Source: Anaeramoeba flamelloides (Eukaryota > Metamonada > Anaeramoebidae). From it: DNA of 64,000 bases. The notes under the pieces were generated by a model that was given only the letters and a program-made list of their open reading frames with translations, ran no database searches and was not told the DNA's origin. How positions within the stretch are numbered: the stretch's first letter is position 1; every line of letters starts with the position of its first letter. This document shows, in pieces, positions 24,536 through 36,330 of this stretch. The DNA lies in the NCBI GenBank assembly GCA_027625915.1, contig JANTQA010000057.1, forward strand, positions 11,284,001-11,348,000. Direction: 5' to 3'. The position numbers were made by a program, and so were the translations under genes.

Positions 24536-25453
24536 AACTGTCAAAGAAATTAGAAGAAAATAAAGATAACAATAAGTATTGAGAAAAATCAAGATTTGAG
24601 AACAAAAGGAAGACAAAAAAGGTTGGCAGTCCAGGTTGTACTGGATTTCATCTGAAAAGTTGAGTAAAAAAAATATCAAATACTGGTTTTAAAGAAAATT
24701 AATTTTTTAATTGCAATTTCTTTTTTTGGCAAGATTACAACAAATTAAACTCCTTTAATGTTGTTTCGCTTGTTTTTTATTTTGTTAAATTGTGAGAACC
24801 AAGAAGAGAGAAAATTTAAAAAAAAAAAAATTTATGATTATTCTCAAAATGGTAAAAGTTAATTTTTATTTTTATAAATTAGAATTATTTTTCTATTTTT
24901 AGTAAAATGTAGTGAAGAAAATCTTTTTAGTTTATACTATTCAGTTCATTTCTTCATTAAAATAAGACAATTTACAAAGTCAAATTCTTAAATAAAAATT
25001 AAATTTTTCCAACAACATTTAGAATTTGACAATGGCAAAATTTAACTAAACAGAATTCTAGACATTTTTTTGCATTGTTTACTCGTTTTTTAAAAGATAA
25101 TTTAAAATATTTTGTTTGTTTGTGGGTAATTGGAAAAAAATGTTCTGAGATCACCTCTATTTGAGAATAACTTTAAAAATTTTGTTTTCTGCCAAAATGT
25201 AAGCAAACATTATCATCCAAATATCATGATTTTATTCTTTGAACACATTATTATGATATAAATCAACTTTCCGAATAAAACTTGTCAATGTAAAAGAATA
25301 AAAACCAGGAAAAGTTAATAGTAGTCAATTACAAAGATAATCAACGAAAGTAAAAAACGACAAGTAATTTGATGAGGTAAAATCTTCTCCAAATCATTCT
25401 TTTATTTTTTTAGTTATTCTCAAAAAAATAAAGCAATTCCACAAGCAAAATTC
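24536..25453. other. Upstream region of the PAS gene
   Basis: Weakly protein-like plus-strand words occur near 24600-24690 (GWQSRLYWISSEK) but no exon can be defined. The last part should carry the PAS gene promoter; no motif stands out. Confidence 0.3.
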
Positions 25454-25456
25454 TTG

Positions 25457-26074
25457 ATGGGAAACCAAAGCACACATTCAAAACCAATTGAGATACCAAA
25501 GTCAAGAGCAACAGCTTACTTTGATATTTTTCACAAAATCACAACACCGATCATGCTACTTGATTGCAAGCACATGTCCTTGGTTGACTTGAATAACTCT
25601 TGTTCAGATCTGCTTGGCATCAGTCGTGAAGGATTATACTTGTCGACTAACACCCACGAATTTTGGCCACAAACACAACAATACTACCAAAACAAGAGTA
25701 GTAAAAAAGTTTTAAAAACAAGAATTAAGGAATCTCTCAAGTAAAAGCCAATTTCCCACTCACAATTATTTTTTCCAATCCAATTTCAAATCAAAAAAAA
25801 AACTAAACCTTAACTATTATTTTTCGTTACTTTTTTAATCCTTACTTTTTGTGTTTTCCAAAGAAACAAAACCAAGACCAAAATTATTTTTGAGTGTCTT
25901 CATACCAAAGGATCTTCGATATGGGTGCAGTTTTCTGTGACAAAGATCACCATTTGGAAAAATCCAATCTTTCAGATTATTATGAACAAAATACCTTCCC
26001 CCTCAGGAAAAATAATCAAAAACGATCTTAAAATGGGACACTTCACAATAAGCGATCAAGACTTTGACAACTAA
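25457..26074 (+). CDS. Single-PAS protein with myristoylation-type N-terminus
   Basis: Exons 25457-25740 and 25864-26074 are joined by a 123-nt intron (donor GTAAAA, acceptor CCAAAG), giving 164 residues. The start MGNQSTHS has Gly2 and Thr6, the classical N-myristoylation pattern, so it probably sits on a membrane. A PAS domain fills most of the chain: FDIFHKITTPIMLLDCK, then VDLNNSCSDLLGISREGL, then after the splice FECLHTKGSSIWVQFSVTKI and NPIFQIIM, which match the helical core and the last beta strands of PAS. PAS domains sense ligands or mediate protein contacts. No output domain follows before the TAA, so it would act as an adaptor or need a partner. I chose the ATG at 25457 over the in-frame TTG before it. 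Confidence 0.9.
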
Positions 26075-27109
26075 AAAAAAAAACAATTCGATTAGATTCA
26101 AAACCAATCAACCCTTACTTTTCGAATCCAAAAAACAGTGTTGTGGCTTGATTACAGAAATTTTCAATTACCAACATAATTGTTTAAACAGTTTTTGGGT
26201 CTTTGTAACGAATCAAAGACAATTTAATTGCAAGATTAATTTATTGCAAATGAATTTTCCTTTGTGTTGTTACTATTTTTCAAATTTGGTGAATAACAAC
26301 ACTTTTCTTCTTCTTCTTCTTCTTTATTGTACAAAAATAATTAATTTCAATTTTAACGTTTTCCCATTTTTTTTAAATTTTTGTTTTCGGCAACTAACAT
26401 TTTCAATTTTCTCACTACAATGAAGTAAAGTGTTGCAAATTGTCCCTTCAATTTATTCAAAATAAATTCAATATTGTATTTATTTTTTTCACATACTGAA
26501 GGAAAAATAAAATTGAAAATTTCAAAGATTGTGAATATTTCAAAAAGTGAAAACTTTTTTTTTATGATTTTGTCAGAATAAAAATTTTTTTTAAAAAAGT
26601 GCTTTCCTTTTTACTCATTCTCGACACCATTTTTATAGGTTGATCCTTTCATAGTTATAATAGAAAACTTGATAAAAGTTTTCAAATAATTCTCACTTTT
26701 TGGAAACTGTTGCTGATAAAACGATAGATTTAATTACTCTTATTTTCCAATTAAAAAACGAAAAATTTTAGTTCACATTCCAAAATATTTTTCTAATTTA
26801 TAAGCTTGGAGTAAAACCCAAAGATCTTGACAACATCTTTTAGAAAAGATATTTTTAGACAGTAAATTAAACTTCCTTAATAAACTCCCAGACAAAATTT
26901 TTACTCTACTAATTTTGATTGTAACACTAATAATTGACTTTCATTTTATGGAAACTGAAATAAAAATTTTCATTTATTAATTGGTAAATAACAGTAACAT
27001 TTTGACAGTGTAAAAAAGTTTTTTTTACAATAAAAGGAATATTCTCAAACTTCAATTTCTTGAAGCTATTTAATTGGTTGTTGTTGTTAGTACATTGTTT
27101 TTAAAATTA
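26075..27109. other. 3' region of the PAS gene
   Basis: An open frame continues at 26064-26423 in another phase, but it is Phe/Leu/Asn-rich with a CTT microsatellite and reads as untranslated sequence. No other gene or repeat partner was seen. Confidence 0.35.
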
Positions 27110-28230
27110 TTGTCCAAAAAAATTTCTAGATTGGGGTAAAATTTATCAAATTAATGTGATAATGAATTTTCTTTACATTCAACTTGAGGATATTTTTTTT
27201 GGATAGATAAATACTAATAGTTTTAAATATACCCTATTAATCAAAAAAACCTAAACACCTAAAAAAAAAACAACTGATGATAAATATTACCTATCCTAGG
27301 TTTTCCAGAGTTTAGAAGAATAGATCAAATTCATAGATTTTATGCAACTCTTTTAAGTTATGGAAAAACCTACGCTGATCAAAATAATGCATGCAAAATG
27401 ACCATAATCTGTGTTTCAAAAAAAAAAGCGTGTTTTTTACCAATAGAAGAAGTGAACATCAACCAATCAAAGAAACCAACAAAAAATCCTAATTAAATAT
27501 GGTACTGATTTCAAAAGTTCTATTGTTTCAAAAGAAAATCAAAGAATAAAGAATCAAATTGGGTATTTTATCTCAAAAAATAGAGTAAATTTGTAAAGAA
27601 AATTTTTACCCTCAAAAACACAAAAAAAATCAACAAATTCAAAAAAATTGAGATTATTATGAATAAATTTAAACAAATTGCATTCCTAATTAATATTTTA
27701 CTCAAAATATCAATGAGTTAACTTTCAAAACAGATTTGAACTTAGGTGTGCTGTTGGGTATTTAACTGGATGTAACCCTGCAAAAAGAAGAAAAAAAAGA
27801 ATAGGGATTATATTTTGAAAGACGGATTATGGTTGTTTTGAAGGCATTATTTTGATCAGCGTAATTTTTTCCATGACTCAAAAGAGTCCAGTGAAATCTT
27901 TGAATTTTATCTATTCTTTCAACTCTGGAAAACCTAAAGAAAGTTTCCCTAGAGTGCCACCAAGTTCCTAGGTTAACTTATTGTTATCTGTATTAGTGGT
28001 AAAATTTATCGATTTTTGAAATAAATTGAAAACTCAAGAAAACCTAAAGGTGTTTTTTGTTTTAATTTTTGAACAAAAATGAATATTAAAGAAATTTTGG
28101 GTTTATTTCTAAAATTACAAATATCCTCAAGGAGCAATCAAAAAAAAATAAATATTTTATCCCAAGAAAAACAATAAATAATTCTTTATTACTCTTGAAT
28201 TATTGATACCTCATTTGAAACATATTTATT
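27110..28230 (+). repeat. Dispersed repeat R1, copy B (left part)
   Basis: It matches copy C (34160 onward) and, inverted, copy A (2570-3320): GATAATGAATTTTCTTTACATTC, then GATGATAAATATTACCT and GGTTTTCCAGAGTTT. Within it, 27290-27425 and 27818-27935 are inverted relatives of each other (CGCTGATCAAAATAATGC on both strands), so the copy has been rearranged. R5 sequence lies at 27500-27745. The right part of the copy resumes at 31557. Confidence 0.6.
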
Positions 28231-28244
28231 ACCCTAATAAAAAA

Positions 28245-28480
28245 AATTTTTTAGAACATGTTATAAACGTGTTGTAAAGGTGTTATAAAAGTTGAAAATG
28301 TTATAAAATTTTATAATATAAATTTAAAAATAGCTTTTATAACATGTTATAAAAAAAAAATAAAAAAATTTAATATTTAATAACATTTTTTGTTGTTATA
28401 AACAGTGTTATATAATTTATAACATGTTATATAAATAATATAAAATTTGTAACATGTTCTAAAAACGTTTAAAAATATAT
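28245..28480. repeat. Cluster of TTATAACATGTTATAA palindromes
   Basis: Several near-copies of a 16-bp palindrome (AACATGTTATAAA, TTATAACATGTTATAAA, AACATGTTATATAA, AACATGTTCT) lie just inside the left end of the candidate element. Another lies at about 31441 near the right end. Repeated subterminal palindromes are often transposase binding sites; here that is inference. Confidence 0.55.
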
Positions 28481-29789
28481 TATTTTTGAAAAAAATTACT
28501 TTTATAACAGGTTTTATTAATGTTGTAAAATTTAATTACAATAATAAAATGAAATTCTGATTTGATTTTATTTTAATAGAAGTAAACATATAATGAAATT
28601 CTCTGAAGATAAATTATATTAGAGAAGATTTAAAAAAGAAAAATAAAATCATTTTAATAGTTGGAATTTATTGTTTTTTATGGAAAAAATAAGAAAAAAA
28701 AGCAAGTAAGAACGTGTTTATTGGTTAAAGTTAATTTATATATAAGTTAAATTTATGTATCAATGTTTTTTTTTGTGCCTTTGAAAAGTTGTGATTAAAT
28801 TGATTCTTCCACTTTTCAATTCTATTAGAAATTAAATTTTGTGATTTTTGTAATTTTTTTTGATTAAATTATTGAAACCCTATTTGCTTTATATATAGAA
28901 GAAGAAAAAAAAATAAAGACAAGAAATTTTTTAAGAAAAAATAATTCGTTTTTAAAATAGATTTAAAATTAATCTTATCAGATATTGATTTATTTTGCAT
29001 TTTTTATTTAATTTTTAACAGGGAGATCTGAAATAAAAATTTGATTGTTTTCTCAAATATTAATAAATACTTTTAGTTCTAATAATATCGTTTTTCGAAA
29101 ACAATAATAACGCTTAATTATTGATAATTACCAATTTAATAAAACTTTCAAAAAATAGTTTAGATCATTAATTTTTGTTCTGTTTTTTTTTTAAAGTTTA
29201 AATTTTAATTTTAATACTTTTCCAATTTCAAAATCAAAAATATTCTCAATTTTTTTTTATTCAAGTGATTTGTTTTTCAAACTATTTGTATTCTTTCTCT
29301 GAAATATGATGTAAAAATTTTTTGTACCGAAATGTTTAATTTTTATTTAATTTTTTTTTGGTTACATTTTTATTTCGAAAAAACAACTTCTTGTATCTCT
29401 GAATTTAAATCACATCTTCTTAATCTTTCCAAAAAAGAATAGGGATTAATTTTCTTTTCTACAATAAACAAGCATTTTTGAAAAAAAAATGTATTTTGTT
29501 AAGTAATTAAAAAGCAATATTTTACCTCAAATAAATCACTTACAAGAAAATTAATAGATTTTCAATGAAAGAAATCACAGAAATCACAGAAACCCCATTA
29601 CAAAAATTTTAACATCACAGAATCACCCAAAATCAAAAATAGACAAAAAATCTCAATTTATTATATTTTTTCAAACATATTATTACATCTCATTTAAATG
29701 AACCTAGTATTAATGTTTTTATATGTACTCATTTTTATCCAAATAAAAGAAAAAAATATAAAACGAAAAAAAAAATCTGTGTTTCTGTG

Positions 29790-30105
29790 ATGTCCAAAAT
29801 GATGAAACAAGCGGATAAAAAAAATGTATTGGTGAATTGTTTGAATTTTCACCAACAATTATTGATCGATCAAATGATTAGATACCATCTACCAATGGTA
29901 TGTGCTTTTTCTATTTAACAAAACTCAACATTAACCTTCTATCAATCATAAAAAAATTCCCGATCTAATGAAACAGATTACGTAACTAGAAAAAAAAGGA
30001 AATGAAAACAAAACAGAAAAGACAAAAAATGAAATTGTTTGTAAAATCAAAATTCTTTTCAAATTTCAGGTAAAGTGTAGTATTATTATTCTTTCAATTA
30101 TTTAA
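29790..30105 (+). CDS. Small spliced gene candidate inside the 3.3-kb element
   Basis: The first exon, 29790-29897, starts with ATG and reads MSKMMKQADKKNVLVNCL, then FHQQLLIDQMIRYHLPM, and stops at a consensus GTATGT donor. Two phase-0 pieces can follow, 29990-30040 (Lys-rich, donor GTAAAA) and 30070-30105 (ends TAA), giving 64 residues. The first exon is convincing; the later two are less so. A diverged inverted copy of the first exon and its surroundings lies at 46735-46910. Function unknown. Confidence 0.4.
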
Positions 30106-30640
30106 GCTGTGTCCAAAATTTTGGAATTTTAGTTTATTTACAAGAATTCTGAAGTTTATATTTTTCATGACACCTTGTGTCACTAGCTTTAAAAGAAGAA
30201 GACTCTAAAGTGACTGAATTGACTCATTAGTAATAATAAAAAAAAATAAAAACTACTCAATTTTTGTGATTCAATGTTTCTATGATTTGCCTTTTTAACA
30301 CCCGTTAAAAGACATTGTCTTCTTTTCAACTATTGGGCTGAAGATCTTCAAAAATCATTAATATTTTTTAGGTTTGAAAGTTTGTTTTAACCAGGGCAAG
30401 TTTTATTGTTCTTTGTGTGTATGGATAAAAGTGAAAAAAAAAAGGATTTGAAAAAAAAAAGAAGAAACTGAGTTTTTAAAAGATCCAAAGGAGATATACT
30501 TACTTTTAATATTATCTAGCATTACTAAATCAACTTTTTTAAATAGCATGTGTTTTTTTTTTGGGTTAAAAAAAAATAAAATAGCATCATTAAAGCATTA
30601 CATGTAATGAATTCGTTGAACTTTGGGATCTTTTTTGGAA

Positions 30641-30954
30641 TTAAATATAGGAAAGCAATCTACACCGCAATCCATTTTTTTGTTTAGAAGCTATTGTATC
30701 ATATTTTTGAAAATCAGCTGAGGAACCTGTACTGCCTTTTTAAACGAAAAAAAAGAAATAAAAAAAATATTAAAAATTAGCAAAAGAAATTGAAAAAAAA
30801 AAAGAACCTGATCGTTTGTGGTTTTGGTACTTATTGGATTATTATGTCACTGGAATGGCTTGAAGGTTTGGGGAATGTTAAAACAAAAATCATTTGAGTT
30901 TGATCTTTGAACAAAAAAGTTGATTTGTTTTTTCTCAGATTTTTTTTTGTTTGA
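30641..30954 (-). CDS. Two exon-like pieces of an unknown minus-strand gene
   Basis: 30851-30954 reads SNKKKSEKKQINFFVQ, then NSNDFCFNIPQTFKPF. It ends at a GTGACA donor in phase 2. 30641-30731 follows an acceptor ending GGCAG and reads TGSSADFQKYDTIASK, then GLRCRLLSYI and TAA. The phases agree. Composition is clearly protein-like, but no upstream exon or start was found and no domain is certain. It lies inside the candidate 3.3-kb element, on the strand opposite to the small gene at 29790. Confidence 0.35.
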
Positions 30955-31556
30955 AAAAAAGGCAAAAAGTAGTTAAAAAAAAAAAAGAAAGAAAATGAAA
31001 AAATGAAAGGTGCTTGAATTTAAATTTTATTAATTGAACCATCAAAGGAAATCATAATTAACTCTTAAACATATTTGGAAAATTATTTTTTGTCTTAGGC
31101 TTTTAAATAGGTTATGAAAATAGGAAAAGTAAAAAAAAATTCGTTAATTTTGTTCATGTTTACTTTCAAGTATATTTTTTAAAAATTGATTAAAGATTTT
31201 ATTATACAGTTAGGAAAATATTTGTTTTTTCGCTTTTTGTTATTGAAAGTTGCTTGAGAAATTTATAAGAAAAGTTTTTGTAAAAGTGTTTATTTTTACG
31301 ATACAAATTCTCAACTTTTCAATTGTTTTTTAAGAGGGATAACTTTTAATTTAAAATATATCCTAACTTTTAAAAACTTTTAAGCCAAGAATAAATAAAA
31401 CATAAAAATGAAGAGATCTTGATTTTATTAATAAAATTATTTTATAACATGTTATTAGGGGGTTATAAAAAATTTTAATAAAAAAATTGGAATAATGATC
31501 TTAATTTTGTTATATTTATGTTATAACGGTGTTACAAAAAAAGTTTTTTATTCGGG

Positions 31557-32070
31557 TTAGAAGCCAAATTTCAAAATTAGGGGAAACTTTATTATTATTA
31601 TTTTTTTATTTTTTTTCATTTGTCTTTTAAAAAATAAAATGATTACAATATATTTTTATTTATTAATCTATATTGGTTATTATTTCTAAACACTTTAGTA
31701 AAATACATTATAATTCAAAAAAAAAAAACAATTAAATAAATTTTTTACCGATGAAAAATCTGCCCCTATTTTTTAAAATTAAGCTTATTTAAAATGCTTT
31801 TGAAACATAATAAAAACAACTCTGAATAGTGTAAAAAAAATTTTCTAATTATTTAATATTAAATTAACAAAAAATCTTACTGGAAAATTGGTATCTTCTA
31901 GATATATTGTTATAAATTTTGGAAAAAATTTTTTGATCAAAGATCTTTTATTAACCGATGATTTTTATTTCAAGTGAAATTATCAAATAAATAAAAAATT
32001 TGCAAATTTTCAATTTTTTTAATTTCAAGATATCCAAAATACCATTTCTGAAATGATCTGCAAAGAAGTG
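31557..32070 (+). repeat. Dispersed repeat R1, copy B (right part)
   Basis: After the second TTA the sequence matches 51388-51650 (CAAAATTAGNGGAAA, ATTAATCTATATTGGTTATT, GATGAAAAATCTGCCCCTAT). Further on it matches copy C (AAAATGCTTTTGAAA, TTTTTTGATCAAAG). It therefore continues the host repeat broken by the element at 28231-31556. Confidence 0.55.
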
Positions 32071-32807
32071 ATGAAGTATAACAGGTCAAGGAAAAAAATA
32101 AATTCTGTGAATTAAAGTTTGCTAAAACTAGATATTATATTTAAGTTACATATCTTTTATGAATTATTTTTTCAAAGTTCTGATGATTTTATGTAATTAA
32201 GAAAATATAGCTATTCCACCCATTAGGATTCATATCCCCCCTTTTTCAAAATTACCAACTTTTGAAAAAAACACGTATTTTGAGGTTATTGTTTTTTATT
32301 GAAATAAGTTACAACTAATGTACCCAAGATTGTAAATTAAGTAAGAAAAAAGAAAAAATGTTAAAACAAATTACTCGAAAAAGCAGGGAATATATATTAA
32401 AACCCAAATATGAAAAAAAAAAAAAAAATAAAATGATAAAAAATATTCCAAAAATAGAATAACAATCATTTTTTCAATTTAATTTAACAATATTTTTTGA
32501 ATGAAATATTAGATTTTATTTTAAAATTGAAAAATATGATTCTTTTTTGACTATTAAAAAAAAATCGATTCAAGTTATCTCTCCACTAAGTCAAAAAAAA
32601 ATTTCAAAAATTTTCGAATTAAAATTGAAAAAAATATTACTGAAACTTTTTTTTTTTTTTTCAATTCCCATTAATATCTTTGATAGTTAATTACCCCCTT
32701 TTCAAAATTATTATCTAAAATAACGTTTATTATATGAGTATACTCAAAAATACAAAATTTAAATATATTTTTTTTTGAAAAAATTGCCAAAGTTATGATG
32801 TTTCAAA
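32071..32807. other. AT-rich stretch without a gene
   Basis: Homopolymer-rich sequence. Nothing was recognised. Confidence 0.3.
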
Positions 32808-33654
32808 AAAAAATACTTACTGTAAAATCTAAAACCCGGAAATTTCTGAAACCCGGAATTCCATTTTTCTGATCAATTGAAAATAGTAGTAAAAAGTCAA
32901 AAATATACTCCCATTTTACAGACAAATAACCCAATTACTCAGCGACTTATTACCTTTCCAATTGGGATATTGGTTAAATATTCCGAATCCACCATTTTTA
33001 ACTCTTTGGTGGATTCAGAAATCAAAAAAATACAAAATTTGTAAAATTAATTGAGAACATTACTGAAAATTGAAAATCAAATTTATTGTGATTTTAAATT
33101 TTGAAATAAAAAAACATTTTTATACTTTTAAAATATTTGAAAGCATTTGAATTTGAGAGAGGTGTTTAGTAATTGCAAATTTTCAAGAAATTATGAAAAC
33201 CATTTTGTAAAAAAATAAATCCTCTAAGGTTCCTCATAGAAATTTAAAATTTTGAAAAAATTATTAAAAGATATAAAGTAAATATAACTCTTATTTCATA
33301 AATGCAATAACAAAGTAATTCTTATAAAGATGATTCCTAATAAATTTAGAATTTATCTAAAGGGAAAATCACAATAAATTTGATTTTCAATTTTCAGTAA
33401 TGTTCTCAATTAATTTTACAAATTTTGTATTTTTTTGATTTCTGAATCCACCAAAGAGTTAAAAATGGTGGATTCGGAATATTTAACCAATATCCCAATT
33501 GGAAAGGTAATAAGTCGCTGAGTAATTGGGTTATTTGTCTGTAAAATGGGAGTATATTTTTGACTTTTTACTAATATTTTCAATTGATCAGAAAAATGGA
33601 ATTACCGGTTTCAGAAATTTCCGGGTTTTAGATTTGACGGTTACTTATTTTTTT
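32808..33654. repeat. Very long foldback, about 288-bp arms
   Basis: The left arm (32808-33095) and right arm (33365-33654) are almost identical reverse complements around a 269-bp loop. A nested hairpin is present in each arm (GAATCCACCA ... TGGTGGATTC). The arms contain GC-richer words (AAACCCGGAAATTTCTG, CCCAATTGGAAAGGTAATAA) unlike the background. No open frame is present. This is the longest and best-preserved of the four foldbacks. It could be a foldback transposon, an inverted duplicate of a miniature element, or a source of long double-stranded RNA. Confidence 0.9.
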
Positions 33655-34159
33655 GTGTAAATATTTCATCGAATGATCAAATAAACTGATAGTAACAATA
33701 AGTAAATATTATATGGGATTCTTAAAGTTCTTTAATTAAAAAAAAGTAGAAATGAATGATCAATTATCAAATATTATCACTAAAAACAGAATATAATTTT
33801 AATTATAGTTTTTATAGAAAAAAAAAAAAAAAAAAAACAGGAAAAATTCAATAAATAATTAAACATATTCCTTTAATAATTTAAATTTAGTCAAAATATC
33901 GACGATCTTAACTTCAAAATATATTTTATTGTAAATATACTATTTTATTCTTACCTAGTTGTCATATCAGAAGAAAAAAATAATAAAAAAACAACAAAGT
34001 TTTTATAAGGGAAACCAATAGTATGAATAAAAAAACAATTGAATATTTCTAGTAAGACTAACCTATTATTTCAATTATCATTCCATCCCTGTTAATTGAT
34101 TTTCTTCACAATGTAATCAATGAAAAATTTCTTAACAATCTTGGGGCTATTGTATCTAT
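33655..34159. repeat. Dispersed repeat R5 and AT-rich sequence
   Basis: 33690-33930 is a diverged relative of 5700-5960 and 27500-27745. No gene was found. Confidence 0.4.
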
Positions 34160-35095
34160 TGTCGAAAATAGTACTACGATTTTTAAAAGTCTCTAGGCAA
34201 GAAAAAAAGTTCTACTTAGAGAGAAAAAATTTTTAAATGGATGTGACAATGAATTTTCATTAAATTCAACTGTAGGATATTTTTTTGAATAGATAATAAC
34301 TAATAATTTTGGAAACACTCTACTCATCTAAGAAAGTTAAATAGGAAAAAAATAACGAATGATAAATATTCCTTGTCATAGGTTTTCCAATATTATAAAG
34401 TATAAAGTAAAATCCTATTGAGTTTACCAATTCTTTTTATATTTTTGGAATTTGAAAAGTGTCAGTAGAGTGCCATAGAGCACCGTAGAGCGTCTAACGT
34501 TTTCAGAATTCAAAAGAATAGAGAAAAATCAAAGATTTTAATTACATTCTGTTAAATTCTGGAAAAGCTAAAGAAAAGTGTCCGTAGAGTGCCTAGCCTT
34601 ACCAGAATTAAAAAGAATAGAGAAAAATCAAGATTTTACTCAATTCTTTTAAATTCAGGAAAATCTAAAAGCGACTTTTTGCTAATTTCAGAAATAAAAA
34701 GAAAATTCTTGAAATTTTATTTTTTTTTATTAAATAAAAAAACTCCTAAGGAAAAAATAAAAAGAAAAATATTTTTTCCAATTTAAAAGTAAAAATAATT
34801 CTTTAATAGTCAAAAAAATCGATTCACTATTTGAAATCTATTTATCAGATTTAAAATGCTTTTAAAAAATAATAAAATGACATTTTAACTATGAAGAAAA
34901 AATTTTTCATGTTTTTTACTTTTATATTGAATAAAAATATTAATAGAACCTGGGAAATTGAATTTACCAATTTAAATTGAAAAATATCTTTAAAAATATT
35001 TTTTGATCAAAGCCCTCTTTATTAACTAATAGTGTTAATTATAAGTGTGGTTATTAAAAAGTTAAAATATTCAACTATTTATCTTTTTTTTTGAA
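34160..35095 (+). repeat. Dispersed repeat R1, copy C
   Basis: This is an uninterrupted copy, in the same orientation as the split copy B. Landmarks are TAGTACTACGATTTTTAAAA (34168), GACAATGAATTTTCATTAAA, GAATGATAAATATTCC and TTTTTTGATCAAAG (about 35001). It includes degenerate tandem words around GAATAGAGAAAAATCAAAGA with AGAGTGCC (34440-34670). The frame at 34589-34786 is part of the repeat. Confidence 0.6.
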
Positions 35096-36330
35096 AAATT
35101 TTTTTTTTATCATCAGGATGTGTTTTATGCTCTTAGAATGCTATTTTAACCCACTGTAGGACTTAATTCTTAATGAAATTGAAATGATTAAAATTTTAAG
35201 TTAGGTATAATGTGTATTTAAAGCCTTTAATCTCCATTTGATTTCTTATAAAGTTTCAAAGAATTCTGGTGAATTTGATCCTTTTGACACAAGCCTTTTT
35301 AAAATACGAAAAAAAAAAATATTTACTTTTTTTATCATAACTACAAGTTGCTTAAACAACCATGGAAGTTATTCTACTAATGTGATTAAAAACCATATAA
35401 TTAAAAAGTCAAGAGAGTTTCTTTGTTATTTTGGTTCAAGAATCTCAAATTTGTAACTCAGTACTAAAGCCTGTTTTAAAAATATAATTAGACTTACAAA
35501 CGTTCCTATTTCCAGAAAAAGATACTTTGGAATTGCAGTTGGGAAGTTTTTTTCATAAAGAACTTTTTTTTGTATTCTCAATCCCTAAGAATTATCAATT
35601 TTGTATTTGGTAAAAAACATCAATGAAATTCCTCATAAAAATGATCTTTGTATTTCCTTCAAGATCTCAGGACAACAGTTTTAAAAAACCAAACATATTC
35701 TCTGAACGATTGTTAATAAAAGGTAAAATCATGTACATTTTTGATTTGATGTCAAATCAAAATTCAAAAAAAAGACCTTTTCTCTTTGAAAATATAAAAC
35801 AAAGATTTTACTGAGTTATTTAGAATAATATTAAAATATTTTCTTAGAGAATATCCCTTATATTGATATTTGAACCATATATATTTAATAGTATTCATTT
35901 TGAGTCTCCCTGGCAAAGTTCTTGTTTCCACAATTATTTATATTCAAAGAAAAATAGTATTATTGTCTTCTTCTGTGAAAGAGAAAAAAATCAATTATAA
36001 ATTAATTTAAACAATTTATTTCTCTAACTAATCCACAGTGATCTCTTAAATGTAAAAAAAAATTCTGTCAAATTAGAATTCATATTCTCAGCTATCCAAA
36101 TTCTGAACAATAGAAAAATAAAAAAGAAATCTTATCTAAAATTATTTTAAAAATTAGACTAGATTAAACTTAAAAGGATGAATAGAATGCAAATTAAGAG
36201 TACCTCTTTTAATTAACAATCTTGACAAAATGATTACAGAAGAATCCAAAGAAAAAATATTTGATTAAAAAATTCAAGACTCATTTTTTTGTATTGATCT
36301 AAAAAAGATATTTTGGTGATTTCTCAACAA
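35096..36330. other. Possible decayed coding sequence, unrecognised
   Basis: Plus-strand frames at 35238-35456 (VSKNSGEFDPFDTSLFKI) and 35623-35814 (IFVFPSRSQDNSFKKPNI) look more like protein than background but lie in different phases. No splice model links them and no family is recognised. They may be remains of a repeat-borne gene. Confidence 0.25.

Larger units (their letters stand above)
28231..31556. mobile_element. Candidate 3.3-kb DNA element with TTA target duplication
   Basis: The ends are imperfect inverted repeats of about 40 bp: CCCTAATAAAAAAAATTTTT at the left and, on the other strand, CCCGAATAAAAAACTTTTTT at the right. TTA lies directly outside both ends in the same orientation, so it is a target duplication and not part of the repeat. 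Three-base TTA/TAA duplications are typical of PIF/Harbinger elements. Subterminal regions carry repeated TTATAACATGTTATAA palindromes (28321-28446, and again near 31441). The element interrupts repeat R1. No transposase is recognised; small spliced gene candidates lie inside at 29790-30105 and 30641-30954. Confidence 0.5.

Noticed and set aside
26064-26423. 119-codon open frame after the PAS gene
   Set aside because: Overlaps the PAS stop in another phase, begins at a TTG, and its second half is low complexity; read as 3' untranslated sequence.
29573-29800. Repeated AATCACAGAA words with a partial inverted partner near 29776
   Set aside because: Pairing is short and interrupted, so no separate element is claimed.
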